Shown piece after piece: positions 35,490 through 46,084 of a stretch of 64,000 bases of DNA (the first letter of the stretch is position 1; every line of letters begins with the position of its first letter). A program made the position numbers and the translations under genes. Origin of the DNA: Haloferax massiliensis (GTDB taxonomy: Archaea; Halobacteriota; Halobacteria; Halobacteriales; Haloferacaceae); contig NZ_CSTE01000002.1 of NCBI RefSeq assembly GCF_001368915.1, positions 410,248-474,247 of the forward strand, given 5' to 3'. The notes beneath the pieces are model-generated. The model saw only the letters and a program-made list of their open reading frames with translations, was not told the DNA's origin and did not search any database.

Positions 35490-36341
35490 TTAGGTCTCGC
35501 GCTCAGCTTCTCCCAGCCGTTTCACCATTTCAGGGTCTCGGTGGTCGAAGAACTGACTTTCGCCTTCGTCCAGTTCCGAGATCGTCTCCATTTCCTCTGA
35601 GGTGAGCTCGAAGTCGAACACGTCGAAATTCTCGGCGATCCGCTCCGTGTGGACTGACTTCGGAATGGCGACGATGTCGCGCTGAATGAACCATCGCAGC
35701 GTCACCTGTGCAGCAGATTTCCCGTGGCGGTCCCCAATCGTGGTCAGCACGTCGTGCTCGAAGATGTTGTTCTGGCCTTCGGCGAACGGCCCCCACGACT
35801 CGTGTTGGATGTCGTGTTCGTCGAGGAATGCTGCATCCTCGGTTCGCTGGTAGAAGGGATGGGTCTCAATCTGATTCACTGCCGGGACGACATCGTTGTG
35901 GACCATGAGGTCCATCACGCGGTCGGGGTGGAAGTTGCTGACCCCAATGGCCCTGATCTTGCCGTCCTCGTAGAGGTCTTCCATGGCCTGCCACGAGCAG
36001 TGGACATCTCCGTAGGGCTGATGTATCAGAAACAGGTCGAGGTAGTCGAGGCCTAGTCGGTCCAGCGACCGCTCGAACGCGTCCAACGTAGCCTCGTAGC
36101 CGGTGTCCTGCACCCAGAGTTTTGACGTAATGAACACCTCGTCTCGCGGCACGTCGCTCTTCTCGATTGCCCGCCCGACCGCCTCCTCGTTCTCATACGA
36201 CGCCGCAGTATCGATGAGTCGATACCCTGTTTCGAGGGCTTCCGAAACACTTCGTTCGCACTCGTCGAGGTCCTCGATCTGATACGTGCCGAATCCGAGA
36301 ATCGGCATCTCCACACCGTTGTTGAGTTCGACTGTCTTCAT
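35490..36341 (-). CDS. aldo/keto reductase (2,5-diketogluconate reductase type)
   Basis: This 283-residue enzyme is of the AKR5-like group (DkgA/prostaglandin F synthase type). The tetrad is Asp44, Tyr49, Lys74 and His107 ([19 protein letters not shown]), and GVSNFHPD and [13 protein letters not shown] are family segments. C-terminal [19 protein letters not shown] contacts NADPH in relatives. It probably detoxifies reactive carbonyls. It has its own promoter box in common with the neighbouring reductase. Confidence 0.92.
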   Translation of the reverse strand: MKTVELNNGVEMPILGFGTYQIEDLDECERSVSEALETGYRLIDTAASYENEEAVGRAIEKSDVPRDEVFITSKLWVQDTGYEATLDAFERSLDRLGLDYLDLFLIHQPYGDVHCSWQAMEDLYEDGKIRAIGVSNFHPDRVMDLMVHNDVVPAVNQIETHPFYQRTEDAAFLDEHDIQHESWGPFAEGQNNIFEHDVLTTIGDRHGKSAAQVTLRWFIQRDIVAIPKSVHTERIAENFDVFDFELTSEEMETISELDEGESQFFDHRDPEMVKRLGEAERET

Positions 36342-36403
36342 AGTAGGTCTCTGTCTACTAGATACGAGGGACTACGGGCAGATAGTGACGGCGCTAATTG
36401 GAA

Positions 36404-36416
36404 ACCGTGTTTAAGT
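36404..36416 (-). promoter_or_regulatory. shared promoter box upstream of second aldo/keto reductase
   Basis: Minus-strand ACTTAAACACGGT, 63-75 nt before the start codon, matches the box before the other reductase at 12 of 13 positions and at a similar distance. The rest of the 256-bp gap up to the cupin gene shows no gene. Confidence 0.55.
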
Positions 36417-36597
36417 GCTCGAGACTTTATTGGAACCCACAGAATATGATACGTACGGCACGTGAGATACAGAGAGTGTTGTCAGCACGTGATTTCGGTT
36501 CGTTTCGCATATTTAGTTGCGAAACAGCCGTTTAGTAGAGAAGTGCTGATGTACCCTGTTATCCTCGGAATTCACCGCGAACTGGTCTAACGAATCG

Positions 36598-36996
36598 TCA
36601 ATCTGGCTGGTACTGCTCGTCAGTAACCCGTTCCATCCACTCAACGACCTCGCCCTCTTGTTGCTCTTGGATGGCGATGTGCCTCATAGCCTTCTCTGGC
36701 GTTGCACCGTGCCAGTGTTTCTCGCCCGGCGGGAACCAGACCACGTCACCCGAACGGACTTGCTCTATCGATCCGCCTTCGCTCTGCACGAGGCCGCAAC
36801 CGGATGTCACGATTAGGGTTTGGCCCAGCGGATGAGTGTGCCACGCAGTGCGAGCACCAGGTTCAAACGTGACGTTCGCCCCAACTGCGCGGGCTTGGTC
36901 GTGCGAGTCGAACAATGGATCGATTCGAACGTCACCTGTAAAGTACTCCTCAGGGCCTTCAGTAGAAGGTAGCGAACAGCCCCTCTGAATATCCAT
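36598..36996 (-). CDS. cupin-domain protein
   Basis: This 132-residue single-domain cupin has the metal motif pieces His53, His55 and Gln59 (AWHTHPLGQ) and a second motif [11 protein letters not shown] with His94 and His96. It resembles the small cupins (including bacterial mandelonitrile-lyase-like proteins) found beside flavodoxin, SDR and AKR genes. The SDR gene ends 17 bp upstream, implying a two-gene operon. Reaction unknown. Confidence 0.87.
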   Translation of the reverse strand: MDIQRGCSLPSTEGPEEYFTGDVRIDPLFDSHDQARAVGANVTFEPGARTAWHTHPLGQTLIVTSGCGLVQSEGGSIEQVRSGDVVWFPPGEKHWHGATPEKAMRHIAIQEQQEGEVVEWMERVTDEQYQPD

Positions 36997-37013
36997 TAAT
37001 TCGTCACCTCTCG

Positions 37014-37781
37014 TTAAGGTTGTACCTGATCAGTCGGACGGACGAGTACTTCGTTGATGTCCACATGGGCAGGTTGTGAGACGACAAATGTGATCGTCCG
37101 AGCGATGTCATCCGGTTGAAGTGGGCGCATCGACTCACCGAGTTTCTCGATCTGCTCTTTGATCTCCTCATCGGCAATGGATTCCGGGAGTTCTGTGGCG
37201 ACCGATCCTGGCTCGATTGTCGCCACCCGAATTCCCTCCGCCGCAACATCCAGCCGGAGTGAATCGCCGAACATCTTCACACCAGCCTTCGTCGCGTTGT
37301 AGTGCGACCCGTTCTCCATCAGGAACCGTCCGACGACCGAGGAGAGATTGACAATGTGGCCACTCTCTTGCTCCAGCATCGTCGGAATGACGGCGTGGGT
37401 GAGTTTAACGAGGCCACCGAGATTGACGTCGATTGTCGTCTGAAGGGTCTCTCGATCCACGTCCGCGATGTGACTGAGGGGCATCAATCCTGCGTTGTTC
37501 ACGAGAATGTCGATGCGACCGTACTCGTCGAGTGTCGCGTCAACGAGTGCGTCGATGTCCTCGTCGTCCGTAATATCGGTCGGGACGACGAGTGCGTCCC
37601 CATCTTCCGCTTCAATCTGGCTTTGGAGCTCCTGTAGTTCGTTCTCGCGCCGTGCAGCAACAACAACTCTTGCACCACGGGATGCGAGGGCTTTCGCGGT
37701 TGCTTCGCCAATCCCGGACGAGGCACCAGTGACAATCGCAATCTGTCCACCCAGTTCGGAACCAAAGTCGGCTGACATCAC
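37014..37781 (-). CDS. short-chain dehydrogenase/reductase (SDR)
   Basis: This classical 255-residue SDR has the NAD(P) loop TGASSGIG (18-25), NNAG (95-98) and catalytic Ser148, Tyr161 and Lys165 (YNATK). The substrate is unknown. A TATA-like ACATAAATA precedes it, and it leads the SDR-cupin operon. Bacterial relatives with this neighbourhood are often in carbonyl or quinone stress loci. Confidence 0.92.
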   Translation of the reverse strand: MMSADFGSELGGQIAIVTGASSGIGEATAKALASRGARVVVAARRENELQELQSQIEAEDGDALVVPTDITDDEDIDALVDATLDEYGRIDILVNNAGLMPLSHIADVDRETLQTTIDVNLGGLVKLTHAVIPTMLEQESGHIVNLSSVVGRFLMENGSHYNATKAGVKMFGDSLRLDVAAEGIRVATIEPGSVATELPESIADEEIKEQIEKLGESMRPLQPDDIARTITFVVSQPAHVDINEVLVRPTDQVQP

Positions 37782-37833
37782 TTGAACAGAGGCCCGCGAC
37801 GGGGGAGACGTTGATGCTATATGGAAAGGGTAT

Positions 37834-38493
37834 TTATGTAGTGGGGACGTCGAGTGAGGAGGTCAGGAGTTGGCGCTCGCCGCGACGGAGGAGCGCGGAG
37901 AGAGAGGGTTGTGAGATGCCGAGTTCCTCGGCGAGCTCCTCCGCTGTGACTTGCCGTGTGCTCTCATAGTATCCACGGGAGACGGCGAGCGATAGTGCTT
38001 CGCGTTGACGTTCGGTCAATCCATCCTGTAGGAAGTCGTCGGATTCGGAGGAGTTCGGTGTAATAGAGATGAGATCGAGTGAAATTCCATTCTCTTCCAA
38101 CGTCGTACGGAATTCGGTGAACGTCTCGTGGTCTTTGAACACCTTCGTCTCGCGCCAGCCGTCCGGCGTTATGATCGTTGATTTCATCTTGGCGACTCCA
38201 GAGCGACCATCGTCGAGCGAAGCAAACGGCGTATCCGCAAGTTCAACATGGAGTTCGTAGACGGCTTCACCGTCTGTTTCTCCAAGTGGGGTAATTTCTT
38301 TGACCTCTTCGAGAGTTTCGAGATCTTCCGCGGAGACCTCATTTGCAGTGTCTATTTCGACAACAAAGGTTTGGATATTAGGTTGGAGGCAGAGCGCGTG
38401 CGTACAGGTGATCTCGTCCGGCTGGAGTTCCGTTGTGATACTAACGAGTGGAAGGGACGACGACCGGAGGAAAAATTCCGCTGTGACGGTCAT
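37834..38493 (-). CDS. Bat-type HTH_10 transcriptional regulator A
   Basis: This 219-residue haloarchaeal regulator has a C-terminal bacterioopsin-activator HTH (LTERQREALSLAVSRGYYESTRQ, AEELAEELGISQPSLSALLRRGERQLL). The N-terminal 140 residues form a sensor-like domain with ITTELQPDEITCTHALCLQ. It is a close paralog of the next gene, presumably by tandem duplication. It lies just upstream of the SDR-cupin operon on the same strand and is a candidate regulator of the island. Confidence 0.88.
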   Translation of the reverse strand: MTVTAEFFLRSSSLPLVSITTELQPDEITCTHALCLQPNIQTFVVEIDTANEVSAEDLETLEEVKEITPLGETDGEAVYELHVELADTPFASLDDGRSGVAKMKSTIITPDGWRETKVFKDHETFTEFRTTLEENGISLDLISITPNSSESDDFLQDGLTERQREALSLAVSRGYYESTRQVTAEELAEELGISQPSLSALLRRGERQLLTSSLDVPTT

Positions 38494-38678
38494 AACGCAG
38501 GAGTACGAGCTACGATGAGTTAACAGTCCGGATTATCGGAGTGCACTACTATCGGTACCGAAGTAGACCTGTTGGTGCTGAACAAGTCCTTATCATTGAG
38601 TAGTTTGTTCCCCTCACAGTAGGTGCCGAACCAGTTAACGGATTCGCGCTCTGTATGCAGCAGGGCCGCGAGAGCATG

Positions 38679-39362
38679 TTACCGATTGAGGGTTTCAACA
38701 GATCCGTGCTCCTGTGTTTGGAGCGCCGAAGAGAGAAGCTGACGCTCACCTCGCCTGAGGAGTCTCGATAACGAGGGTTGTGAGATGCCGAGCTCCTCAG
38801 CAAGTTCCTCGGTCGATGTCTGGCGCGGGCTCTCATAGTAGCCACGGGAGAGCGCGAGTGTCAACGCCTCGTGTTGCCGTTCAGTCAACCCAAACGGGAG
38901 GGCGTCGTCAGATGCAGCGGAAGTGGAGGTCATCGAGATGAGATCGAGCGAGAGGCCGTAGTTCTCACAACGGGTCCGGGACTCCATGAACGCATCGCGG
39001 TCCTTGTACACTTTCTTCTCGTACCACCCGTCCGGTGTGACGACGGTCGGTTCGAGCTTTGCTGCTACAGAACTGCCCCCGTTGAATACCTGCGAGATCG
39101 AGTCGGCAAGATCAATGGTAAGGTTGTGGACTGTTTGCTCGCCCGCGTAGCCAATCGTTGTCGCCTCTGAAACTTCGTTTAGGGCTTCCAAGTCGGCTTC
39201 TGAGACGTTGACCTCTGAATCTATTTTGACGATGAACATCCGGGCGTCCTGTTCGAAACAGAGTCCGTGAACGCACTCAATTTGGTCTGGCGGGAGTCTC
39301 TCAGTGATACTGACCAATGGGAGAGAAGGTGAACTAAGACAAAACTCAGTCGTAATTGTCAT
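38679..39362 (-). CDS. Bat-type HTH_10 transcriptional regulator B
   Basis: This 227-residue paralog of the preceding gene keeps nearly the same HTH (AEELGISQPSLS followed by LLRRGERQLLSSAL) while the N-terminal sensor region has diverged (ITERLPPDQIECVHGLCFE). Both begin MT-(I/V)-T and share SLPLVSIT. The 186 bp between the two contain promoter-like sequence, so they are probably separately transcribed. Confidence 0.88.
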   Translation of the reverse strand: MTITTEFCLSSPSLPLVSITERLPPDQIECVHGLCFEQDARMFIVKIDSEVNVSEADLEALNEVSEATTIGYAGEQTVHNLTIDLADSISQVFNGGSSVAAKLEPTVVTPDGWYEKKVYKDRDAFMESRTRCENYGLSLDLISMTSTSAASDDALPFGLTERQHEALTLALSRGYYESPRQTSTEELAEELGISQPSLSRLLRRGERQLLSSALQTQEHGSVETLNR

Positions 39363-39898
39363 ACATGGACTTATGCTTCACCGGTAGTTAACGTTCGGGG
39401 CTCCCGAGTTTACAGGGACTCCTCCAGCAGGAGATGGTCTGGGCAATACCCCACCTTCCTCTAGAACAAATCAGTCGATCCGACGCTCGGCGCGTTGAGT
39501 ACAGCATCAGCGACCCCGCAATGACTGAACCGTCTCACGGTTCATGAACGCTGAGGCGGTTCAGAAAGAACACTGCATTGTATCCCTGATTACTCTTGAG
39601 TCCGGTAAACCGAGGTTCACTCGCTGTCTCGGCGTCGTTCGGCGATGTTACTCTTGAGTATGGAGTGAGCACCCCCTCTCGCTACGCACTGGAGTAGCTC
39701 GAAATATGATCTAAGTGTTGCCCAGTTGGTGGTTTGTAGAAATCCAAACGCAGAATCTGTGTTTCCACCGCAAATCGGATTTCATATCGCGCCATTTGAT
39801 TTATTAGTGCGAGAGGCCGGTTCTGGTACTCCCTCGGCCGTTCTCACGCTCCGACACGCGGGCCTAGGGTCATTATCGTGTCACTCGTATCACACCGT
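39363..39898. other. right-edge spacer of the island with repeats and hairpins
   Basis: No convincing gene. A direct repeat TTACTCTTGAGT occurs at 39591-39602 and 39649-39660. Hairpins include CTCCT-CCAGC-AGGAG (39420-39434) and TGAACCG-TCTCA-CGGTTCA (39527-39545). These could be decayed ends of a mobile element. Composition returns to chromosomal near 39850. Confidence 0.5.
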
Positions 39899-41341
39899 AT
39901 GGACCATCTCGAAACCCCGGCGGTACACCGGTTGCTCACCTCCCCCGCCGGCCGACTGCTGACCTCGCGCCCGTTCGAGGCGTTCAAAACCCGTTCGCTC
40001 CCCCGCGAGTTCGGCGCCGTCCGCGCTCGCGCCGCGGCCGACGTGGCGCTCTCGGAGGGGCCCGAAGCGTACCTCCGCGAGGTCGGCGCGCCGCCCGCGC
40101 CGCACCTCCACGACCGAATCGAACGCGCTCTCGCGCAGTACGCCCGCCTCCGCGGCGCGTACGACGAGACGATGGAGCGTTGGGAGCGCGTCTTCTGGGG
40201 CGACGAGGAATCGACGCCCGACGAGCGCGTCGCCGTCGAGCGCGAGCGCCGCGAGGTGTCGGAACGGCGGGCCAAACCGACCGACATCTTCGGCTTCCTC
40301 CCGAAGGAACACCTCGTGCCGCCGGTGAAGTTCGAGACGCCGTCGCCCGAGGACGCGCGGACCCGCTGGCACCACGAGCTCGCCGAACCCGAGCGACTGT
40401 ACGGCTTCGCCGAGTCCAGCGCGGCCGAGGAGTTCCCCCGCGTCGAGCGCTCCGCGACCGTCCGCGGGCCGGGAACCGTCGAGTACCTGCTTCGCTTCCG
40501 GTCGCCCTCGCCGCACCTCAGCGACCGGGCGACCGCGCGGGTGTACGAGCCCGCCGACGCCACCGACGCCGACCTACCGACGCTCGTCTTTCACTCCGGG
40601 TGGGGGACGTTCGACGACCAGCTCACCTACTGGCCCGAAGAGGAGTACGTCGGCCGCGCGCTCGCCCCCGAGGGCTACCGGGTCGTCCTCCCCGACGCGC
40701 CGTGGCACGGCCGCCGCGAGCTACTCGGCCGGTACAGCGGCGAGCCCTACATCGCCAGCGCGCCCGTCGGCCTGTTCACGCTCTACTCGGCGGCCGCGCT
40801 GGAGACCGCCGTCCTCACCGACTGGGCGCGGACCGAGGGCGCGCCGGTCGTCGGCGTCGGCGGCGTCAGCCTCGGTGGAACCGTCGCGCTCCACGTCGGC
40901 GGCCGGTGCGGCGACTGGCCCGAGTCGATGCACCCCGACCTGCTGTTCCCCGCGGGGATGCCCGGCGCAATCGACCAGACGCTCCTCGCCGGCGGCCTCA
41001 CGAAACTGCTCGACATCGACGACGCGCTCGACGCGGCCGGCTGGACCGGCGCGGCGCTCCACGAGTTCGCGCCGCTTTTGAACCCGCCGAAAGACCCGTG
41101 TCTCGCGCCCGAACGCGTCTTCCCGCTCGTCGGGACCCGCGACGAGATGGCTCCCGCCTCGACGGCCCGCGCGCTCCTCGACGAGTGGGGCGTCCCGAGG
41201 CCGAACCGCCGCGAGTGGGACTGCGGACATTTCGGCGTGCTCGCGAACCTCATCAGAGACGAGTCGTTCCGAACGACGGTCCGACGAGAGTTGGACGCGG
41301 CGGCGCGGAACCGCCGGAACAGAGAATCAGTTACCGCCTGA
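39899..41341 (+). CDS. alpha/beta hydrolase of the ABHD18 (DUF2048) type
   Basis: This 480-residue protein has the nucleophile elbow GVSLGG with Ser324, a candidate acid in LVGTRDE and a C-terminal WDCGHFG histidine. A long N-terminal helical part (1-180) precedes the fold, as in the eukaryotic ABHD18 family. The ATG at 39899 (MDHLETPAVH) is preceded by an ATTATCG stretch about 30 nt upstream. Family assignment is from overall architecture and is moderately sure; substrate unknown. It converges with thrS. Confidence 0.72.
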   Translation: MDHLETPAVHRLLTSPAGRLLTSRPFEAFKTRSLPREFGAVRARAAADVALSEGPEAYLREVGAPPAPHLHDRIERALAQYARLRGAYDETMERWERVFWGDEESTPDERVAVERERREVSERRAKPTDIFGFLPKEHLVPPVKFETPSPEDARTRWHHELAEPERLYGFAESSAAEEFPRVERSATVRGPGTVEYLLRFRSPSPHLSDRATARVYEPADATDADLPTLVFHSGWGTFDDQLTYWPEEEYVGRALAPEGYRVVLPDAPWHGRRELLGRYSGEPYIASAPVGLFTLYSAAALETAVLTDWARTEGAPVVGVGGVSLGGTVALHVGGRCGDWPESMHPDLLFPAGMPGAIDQTLLAGGLTKLLDIDDALDAAGWTGAALHEFAPLLNPPKDPCLAPERVFPLVGTRDEMAPASTARALLDEWGVPRPNRREWDCGHFGVLANLIRDESFRTTVRRELDAAARNRRNRESVTA

Positions 41342-41353
41342 CGGCCGCGTTCC

Positions 41354-43285
41354 TCACTCCGCGTCGGCGAGGAAGTCGGGTTCGGGGCGCTTTTCGTCGT
41401 ACTCGCTGTGGAGGTGGTCGCGGAATTCCTCGACGCTCACGTCCTTGGCCTCGCGTTCCTTGCGGTCGCGGACGGAGATGGTCTCGGCTTCTTCCTCGTC
41501 GCCGCCGACGATGACCATGTACGGGACGCGGTCGGTCTGGGCCTCCCGAATCTTCCGGCCGAGCGTCCACGAGCGGTCCTCGATGTCGACGCGGAAGTCG
41601 CCGAGTTCGTACTGGAGCTTCTTCGCGTACCCCAGCTGGTCGTCCGAGATGGGCAGGATGCGGACCTGCTCGGGCGCGAGCCAGAACGGGAACTTGCCGT
41701 TGAAGTGCTCGATGAGCACCATGAAGAAGCGCTCGTAACTGCCGTAGAGCGCGCGGTGAATCATCACCGGCTGGTGGTCCTCGTTGTCCTCGCCCGTGTA
41801 CGTCAGGTCGAAGCGGTCGGGCATGTTGAAGTCGAGCTGGACCGTCGGGCCGTCCCACTTGCGACCGAGGGCGTCCTTGAACGCGAAGTCGATTTTCGGG
41901 CCGTAGAACGCGCCGTCGCCGGCCTCGATGCCGTAGTCGATGCCGCTGTCGTCGAGGACCGCGCGGAGCTGCGTCTCGGCCTGCTCCCAGATTTCGTCGC
42001 TCCCGACGGACTTCTCCGGGCGCGTCGCGAGCGCGACTTCGGCGTCCAGTCCGAACGTGTCGAACACCGTCAGGATGTTGTCGATGATGAGGTTGATTTC
42101 GTCTTCTATCTGGTCGGGGCGGACGAACAGGTGGCCGTCGTCGATGGTAAAGGACCAGACGCGCGAGAGGCCCGATAGCTCGCCGCGCTGTTCCTTCCGG
42201 TAGACCTTCCCGTCCTCGAAGTAGCGCACCGGCAGGTCGCGGTACGACCACGACTGCTGGTCGAAGATGGTCGCGTGGCCGGGGCAGTTCATCGGCTTCA
42301 GACCGTACTCCTCGTCGTTCACGTCGAGGAGGAACATGTCGTCGACGTAGTTCTCGTAGTGGCCCGACTTCTTCCACAGCTCCGTCCGGAACAGGTGGGG
42401 CGTCTCGACGGGGTCGTAGCCCGCGTCGAGGTTGAGCTGTTTCGCGTAGTCCGCGAGCTCGTCGAGGATGCGCTTGCCGTTCGGCTGGTACAGCGGCAGG
42501 CCCGGCCCCGTCGTCTCGTCGATGGCGAACAGGTTCAGCTCCTGGCCGAGCTTTCGGTGGTCGCGCTCCTTTGCCTCCTCGCGCATGTCGAGGAACTCTT
42601 CGAGGTCGGACTCGGACTCGAACGCCGTCCCGTACACCCGCGTCAGCGTGTCGTTCTCCTCGTCGCCGCGCCAGTAGGCCGCGGAGATGTTCAGGAGCTT
42701 GACCGCGCCGATTTCGCCCGTCGATTCGACGTGCGGGCCCTTACAGAGGTCCTCGAACTCGCCTTGCTGGTAGAACGAGAGTTCGTCGTCGCCGGCGGCT
42801 TCGTCTTCGAGGATATCGCGCTTGTAGGGGTTGTCGGCGTACTTTTCGAGGGCCTCCTCGCGGTCGACGAGGACGCGCTCGATGTCGAGGTCATCCTCGA
42901 TGATGTCGCGCATCTCGTCTTCGATGGCTTCGAGGTCCTCCTGTTCGAGGTCGACGCTCGTCACGTCGTAGTAGAAGCCGTCGTCCGTCCACGGGCCGAT
43001 GGTCAGTTTGGCCTCGGGGTGGAGCCGCTGGAGGGCCTGTGCGAAGACGTGGGCCGCCGAGTGGCGGAGCACGTCGAGATACTCGTCGGACTGGTCGGTG
43101 ACGATGACGAGGTCCGCGCCGTCGTGGAGCGGCGTCTCCTTGTCCACGAGTTCGCCATCGACGACGCCGGCGACGGTGTCCTTGCCGAGGCCGGGGCCGA
43201 TTGCGAACGCGGCGTCTCGCACCGTCGCACCCTCCTCGACGGAGAGTTCCGTCCCGTCGGGGAGGATGACAGCGATTTCACTCAT
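41354..43285 (-). CDS. thrS: threonyl-tRNA synthetase
   Basis: This 643-residue class II synthetase charges tRNA-Thr. It begins with a TGS domain ([18 protein letters not shown]), then the N2-type editing domain ([11 protein letters not shown]) and a catalytic core with the zinc-site [10 protein letters not shown] and motif 3 segment QVRILP region before the anticodon-binding domain. The frame stays open far upstream on this strand, but the ATG at 43285 gives the standard N-terminus and length. Its bacterial-type editing domain is known in halophiles. Confidence 0.97.
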   Translation of the reverse strand: MSEIAVILPDGTELSVEEGATVRDAAFAIGPGLGKDTVAGVVDGELVDKETPLHDGADLVIVTDQSDEYLDVLRHSAAHVFAQALQRLHPEAKLTIGPWTDDGFYYDVTSVDLEQEDLEAIEDEMRDIIEDDLDIERVLVDREEALEKYADNPYKRDILEDEAAGDDELSFYQQGEFEDLCKGPHVESTGEIGAVKLLNISAAYWRGDEENDTLTRVYGTAFESESDLEEFLDMREEAKERDHRKLGQELNLFAIDETTGPGLPLYQPNGKRILDELADYAKQLNLDAGYDPVETPHLFRTELWKKSGHYENYVDDMFLLDVNDEEYGLKPMNCPGHATIFDQQSWSYRDLPVRYFEDGKVYRKEQRGELSGLSRVWSFTIDDGHLFVRPDQIEDEINLIIDNILTVFDTFGLDAEVALATRPEKSVGSDEIWEQAETQLRAVLDDSGIDYGIEAGDGAFYGPKIDFAFKDALGRKWDGPTVQLDFNMPDRFDLTYTGEDNEDHQPVMIHRALYGSYERFFMVLIEHFNGKFPFWLAPEQVRILPISDDQLGYAKKLQYELGDFRVDIEDRSWTLGRKIREAQTDRVPYMVIVGGDEEEAETISVRDRKEREAKDVSVEEFRDHLHSEYDEKRPEPDFLADAE

Positions 43286-43492
43286 ACGCGCACGGAACGG
43301 ACGGGGGAGAATAAGTGTTGTTGAGACGAGCGCGAGCGACGCCCGCTCGCGCCCGATTTCGTGCGATTTGCTAGCACGGATGTTGTGGCGTCGTCGGCCC
43401 GACGCGGTCCCCTCTCCCGCGGTCGCGCCCTCGTCGTCGGCCCGCCGTTTCGACCCAAAGTACCAATTGGGTCGCACGCGGACCCTGTGGGT

Positions 43493-44983
43493 ATGCGACT
43501 TTCTCGACAGAGCGGGGTGTTCATGCACGTCACCTCGGTCCCGGGACCCCACGGCATCGGCGACCTCGGCGACGGCGCGCGCGCCTTCGTCGACTTCCTC
43601 GCCGACGCCGAACAGTCGATGTGGCAGTTCTGCCCCCTCGGGCCGACCGAGCCGGCCATGGCGAACTCGCCGTACCAATCGACCTCCTCGTTCGCCGGCA
43701 ATCCGCTTCTCATCGACCTCACCGACCTCGTAGACCGCGGGTGGCTCACCGACGACGACCTCGAACCCGTCCCCGAGTTCGACCCCCACGCCGTCGATTA
43801 CGAGCGCGTCGGCGAGTACAAGCGCTCGCGGCTCCGCACCGCCTTCGACCGCTTCGAGGCCGAGGCCACCGAAGACGACCGCGCCGCCTTCGACGCCTTC
43901 CGCGAGCGCGAGGCCGGCTGGCTCGAAGACTACGCACTGTTCGCCGCCCTGAAAGACGAGTTCCGGCGGGCGTGGATAGACTGGCCGACCGAGCTGAAGA
44001 CCCGCGACCCCGGCGCGCTCGCCGACGCCCGCGCGGAGTACGCCGACGAGATTCGCTACCGCGAGTTCGTCCAGTTCTGCTTCGACGAGCAGTGGAGCGC
44101 CCTCGCCGACTACGCCGACGAGAAGGGCGTCACCCTCGTCGGCGACCTCCCCATCTACGTCGCGCTCGACAGCGCCGACGTGTGGGCCGCCCCCGAGGCG
44201 TTCGACCTCACCGAGTCGAACGAACCCGCCGTGGTCGCCGGCGTCCCGCCGAACCCGGACGACTCCGGCCAGCGCTGGGGCAACCCGCTGTACGACTGGG
44301 AGACGCTCCGCGAGGACGGCTACGGCTGGTGGCTCGACCGCCTCCGCCGGCTGTTCGACCTCGTGGACGTGACCCGCATCGACCACTTCAAGGGCTTCGA
44401 CGAGTTCTGGGCCATCGACGCCGACTCGGACGACCCCGGCGACGGCGAGTGGCGCGACGCGCCCGGCCACGACTTCTTCGAGACGGTCGAGCGCGAACTC
44501 GGCGACCTCCCCTTCATCGTCGAGGACCTCGGCTTTCTCGACCCCTCGCTCGTCGACCTCCGCGACCGGTTCGCCTTCCCCGGCATGCGCGTCCCGCAGT
44601 ACGCCGACTGGTGCCGCGAGGGCGACATGTACCAGCCGATGCACTACCCGGAGAACTCGGTGGCCTACACCTCGACCCACGACACCGACACGTTCGTCGG
44701 CTACTACCGCGACCTCGACGACCGCACCCGCGACTGCCTCCACTACAACATCGGCGCGGACGGCTCGGAGATTCACTGGTCTATCATCGACGCCGTCTGG
44801 AACTCCGCGTCCGTCCTCGCGTTCACGACGACGCAGGACCTCCTCGGACTCGACTCGCACGCCCGGTTCAACACCCCCGGCACGCAGACCGGCAACTGGG
44901 AGTGGCGCGTCACCCGCGAGGGCCTCGACGGCGCCGTCGCCGACCGCCTCGCGGACCTCACGGACCTCCACATCCGCAACTGA
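43493..44983 (+). CDS. malQ: 4-alpha-glucanotransferase (GH77)
   Basis: This 496-residue amylomaltase transfers alpha-1,4-glucan segments. Family landmarks are [13 protein letters not shown] near the start, [10 protein letters not shown] with the nucleophile Asp, the acid/base Glu in IVEDLGF, and STHDTDT. The ATG at 43493 ([13 protein letters not shown]) is chosen as it is just upstream of conserved sequence. It is divergent from thrS across a 207-bp promoter region in which I saw nothing else. Confidence 0.96.
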   Translation: MRLSRQSGVFMHVTSVPGPHGIGDLGDGARAFVDFLADAEQSMWQFCPLGPTEPAMANSPYQSTSSFAGNPLLIDLTDLVDRGWLTDDDLEPVPEFDPHAVDYERVGEYKRSRLRTAFDRFEAEATEDDRAAFDAFREREAGWLEDYALFAALKDEFRRAWIDWPTELKTRDPGALADARAEYADEIRYREFVQFCFDEQWSALADYADEKGVTLVGDLPIYVALDSADVWAAPEAFDLTESNEPAVVAGVPPNPDDSGQRWGNPLYDWETLREDGYGWWLDRLRRLFDLVDVTRIDHFKGFDEFWAIDADSDDPGDGEWRDAPGHDFFETVERELGDLPFIVEDLGFLDPSLVDLRDRFAFPGMRVPQYADWCREGDMYQPMHYPENSVAYTSTHDTDTFVGYYRDLDDRTRDCLHYNIGADGSEIHWSIIDAVWNSASVLAFTTTQDLLGLDSHARFNTPGTQTGNWEWRVTREGLDGAVADRLADLTDLHIRN

Positions 44984-45049
44984 GGCCGTCGCCGCCCCTC
45001 GCCTCGGTTCGACTACACCTTTTTGGGTCGCCCACCCGACGGCCACGGT

Positions 45050-45994
45050 ATGTCTCGCCGCCTCGGTCTCGGCGCGTTCGCCGCCGGACTCCTCGCCGCG
45101 GTCGTCTCGGCGCTCGTCCGCGCGACGACCCCGCTTTCGGACTTCGACGTGCCCAACGCCGACCTGCTCCTCTCGACGGGGCTGTCGGCCGCCGCGGTCG
45201 CGCTCGTCGCCTACGGCGTCTACCGCTTTCTCGCCGCGTTCCTCGTCGCGCGCATCGCGGACCGCCGCCGCGCCCACGACGTTCGGAACGTCCTGCGACT
45301 CGGGGTCGGCGGCGTGGCGCTCGTCGGCGTCCTCGGCGCGTTCACCGAACAGTGGCTCGGCGTGTTGGTCTCCTTCGGCGTCATCGGATTCGCCGTCACC
45401 TTCGCGCTCCAACAGCCGATTCTCTCCTTTATCGGCTGGTTCTACATCCTCGTGAGCCGCCCCTACGCGGTCGGCGACCGCGTCAACATCGGCTCCGTCT
45501 CCGGCGACGTCGCCGAGGTCGGCTTCCTCGTCACGACGCTCTGGGAGACCGGCGGCCCCCTCGCGTCGAACCAGCCGACCGGCCGGACCGTCACCGTCCC
45601 GAACTCGCTGGTCCTCTCCTCGGAGGTCGTCAACTACGGCGCGCTGTTCGACCGCGTCTGGACTGAGGTGCCGGTGCAGGTGTCCTACGAGACGGACCTC
45701 CCGTTCGTCCGTCAACTCCTCTTGGAGGTGGCCGACGAGGCGCTCGGCGACGACATGGACGCCGCGATGAAGCGCTACCGGGACAGACTCGCCGAGTCGC
45801 CGCTGGACCTCGACGTGGCCGACGGCCCGACCGTCAACGTCGCGCAGGAGGAGTCGTGGGTCGTCTTCCGACTCCGCGTGCTCGTCCCGCCGACCCGCGC
45901 CCAGCGCGTCAAAAACCGGCTGTACGAGCGCATTCTCGACCGTCTGGGCGACCACCCCGACCGCGTCAGTTTCCCGGTGAGCCGCAACCGCTGA
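45050..45994 (+). CDS. MscS-family mechanosensitive channel
   Basis: This 314-residue protein has about four N-terminal membrane helices; the pore-lining helix region reads [22 protein letters not shown], and the beta domain begins [22 protein letters not shown], typical of Msc[16 protein letters not shown] is the conserved middle-beta end. It would release osmolytes under hypo-osmotic shock. ATG at 45050 lies after a short spacer from malQ. Confidence 0.92.
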   Translation: MSRRLGLGAFAAGLLAAVVSALVRATTPLSDFDVPNADLLLSTGLSAAAVALVAYGVYRFLAAFLVARIADRRRAHDVRNVLRLGVGGVALVGVLGAFTEQWLGVLVSFGVIGFAVTFALQQPILSFIGWFYILVSRPYAVGDRVNIGSVSGDVAEVGFLVTTLWETGGPLASNQPTGRTVTVPNSLVLSSEVVNYGALFDRVWTEVPVQVSYETDLPFVRQLLLEVADEALGDDMDAAMKRYRDRLAESPLDLDVADGPTVNVAQEESWVVFRLRVLVPPTRAQRVKNRLYERILDRLGDHPDRVSFPVSRNR

Positions 45995-46084
45995 CGCGAC
46001 GCGACCTGAGATGGTGCGCCGTGGGTCGCCGCCTCGCCCGCCGGCATCGAAACCCGCAAATCCCCCGCGCCCAACGTCGAAGCG

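Larger units (their letters stand above)
30420..39880. other. lower-GC foreign island
   Basis: Sequence composition changes sharply near 30420 and recovers near 39880. Inside, codons use far more A/T at third positions, intergenic spaces are longer and AT-rich, and a transposase sits at the left end. The cargo is redox enzymes plus regulators (33.6-39.4 kb). No flanking direct repeats or tRNA were found at the edges, so the insertion mechanism is unknown. Boundaries are approximate. Confidence 0.75.

Noticed and set aside
36598-37781. Possible riboswitch or tRNA in the island
   Set aside because: I saw no cloverleaf or conserved aptamer; only promoter-like AT-rich gaps.
39726-39962. 78-codon frame across the island's right edge
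   Set aside because: No motif, crosses the hydrolase start, and composition is not halophilic.
43286-43492. T-box or attenuator before thrS
   Set aside because: No T-box sequence or terminator/antiterminator hairpins, and the mechanism is bacterial.
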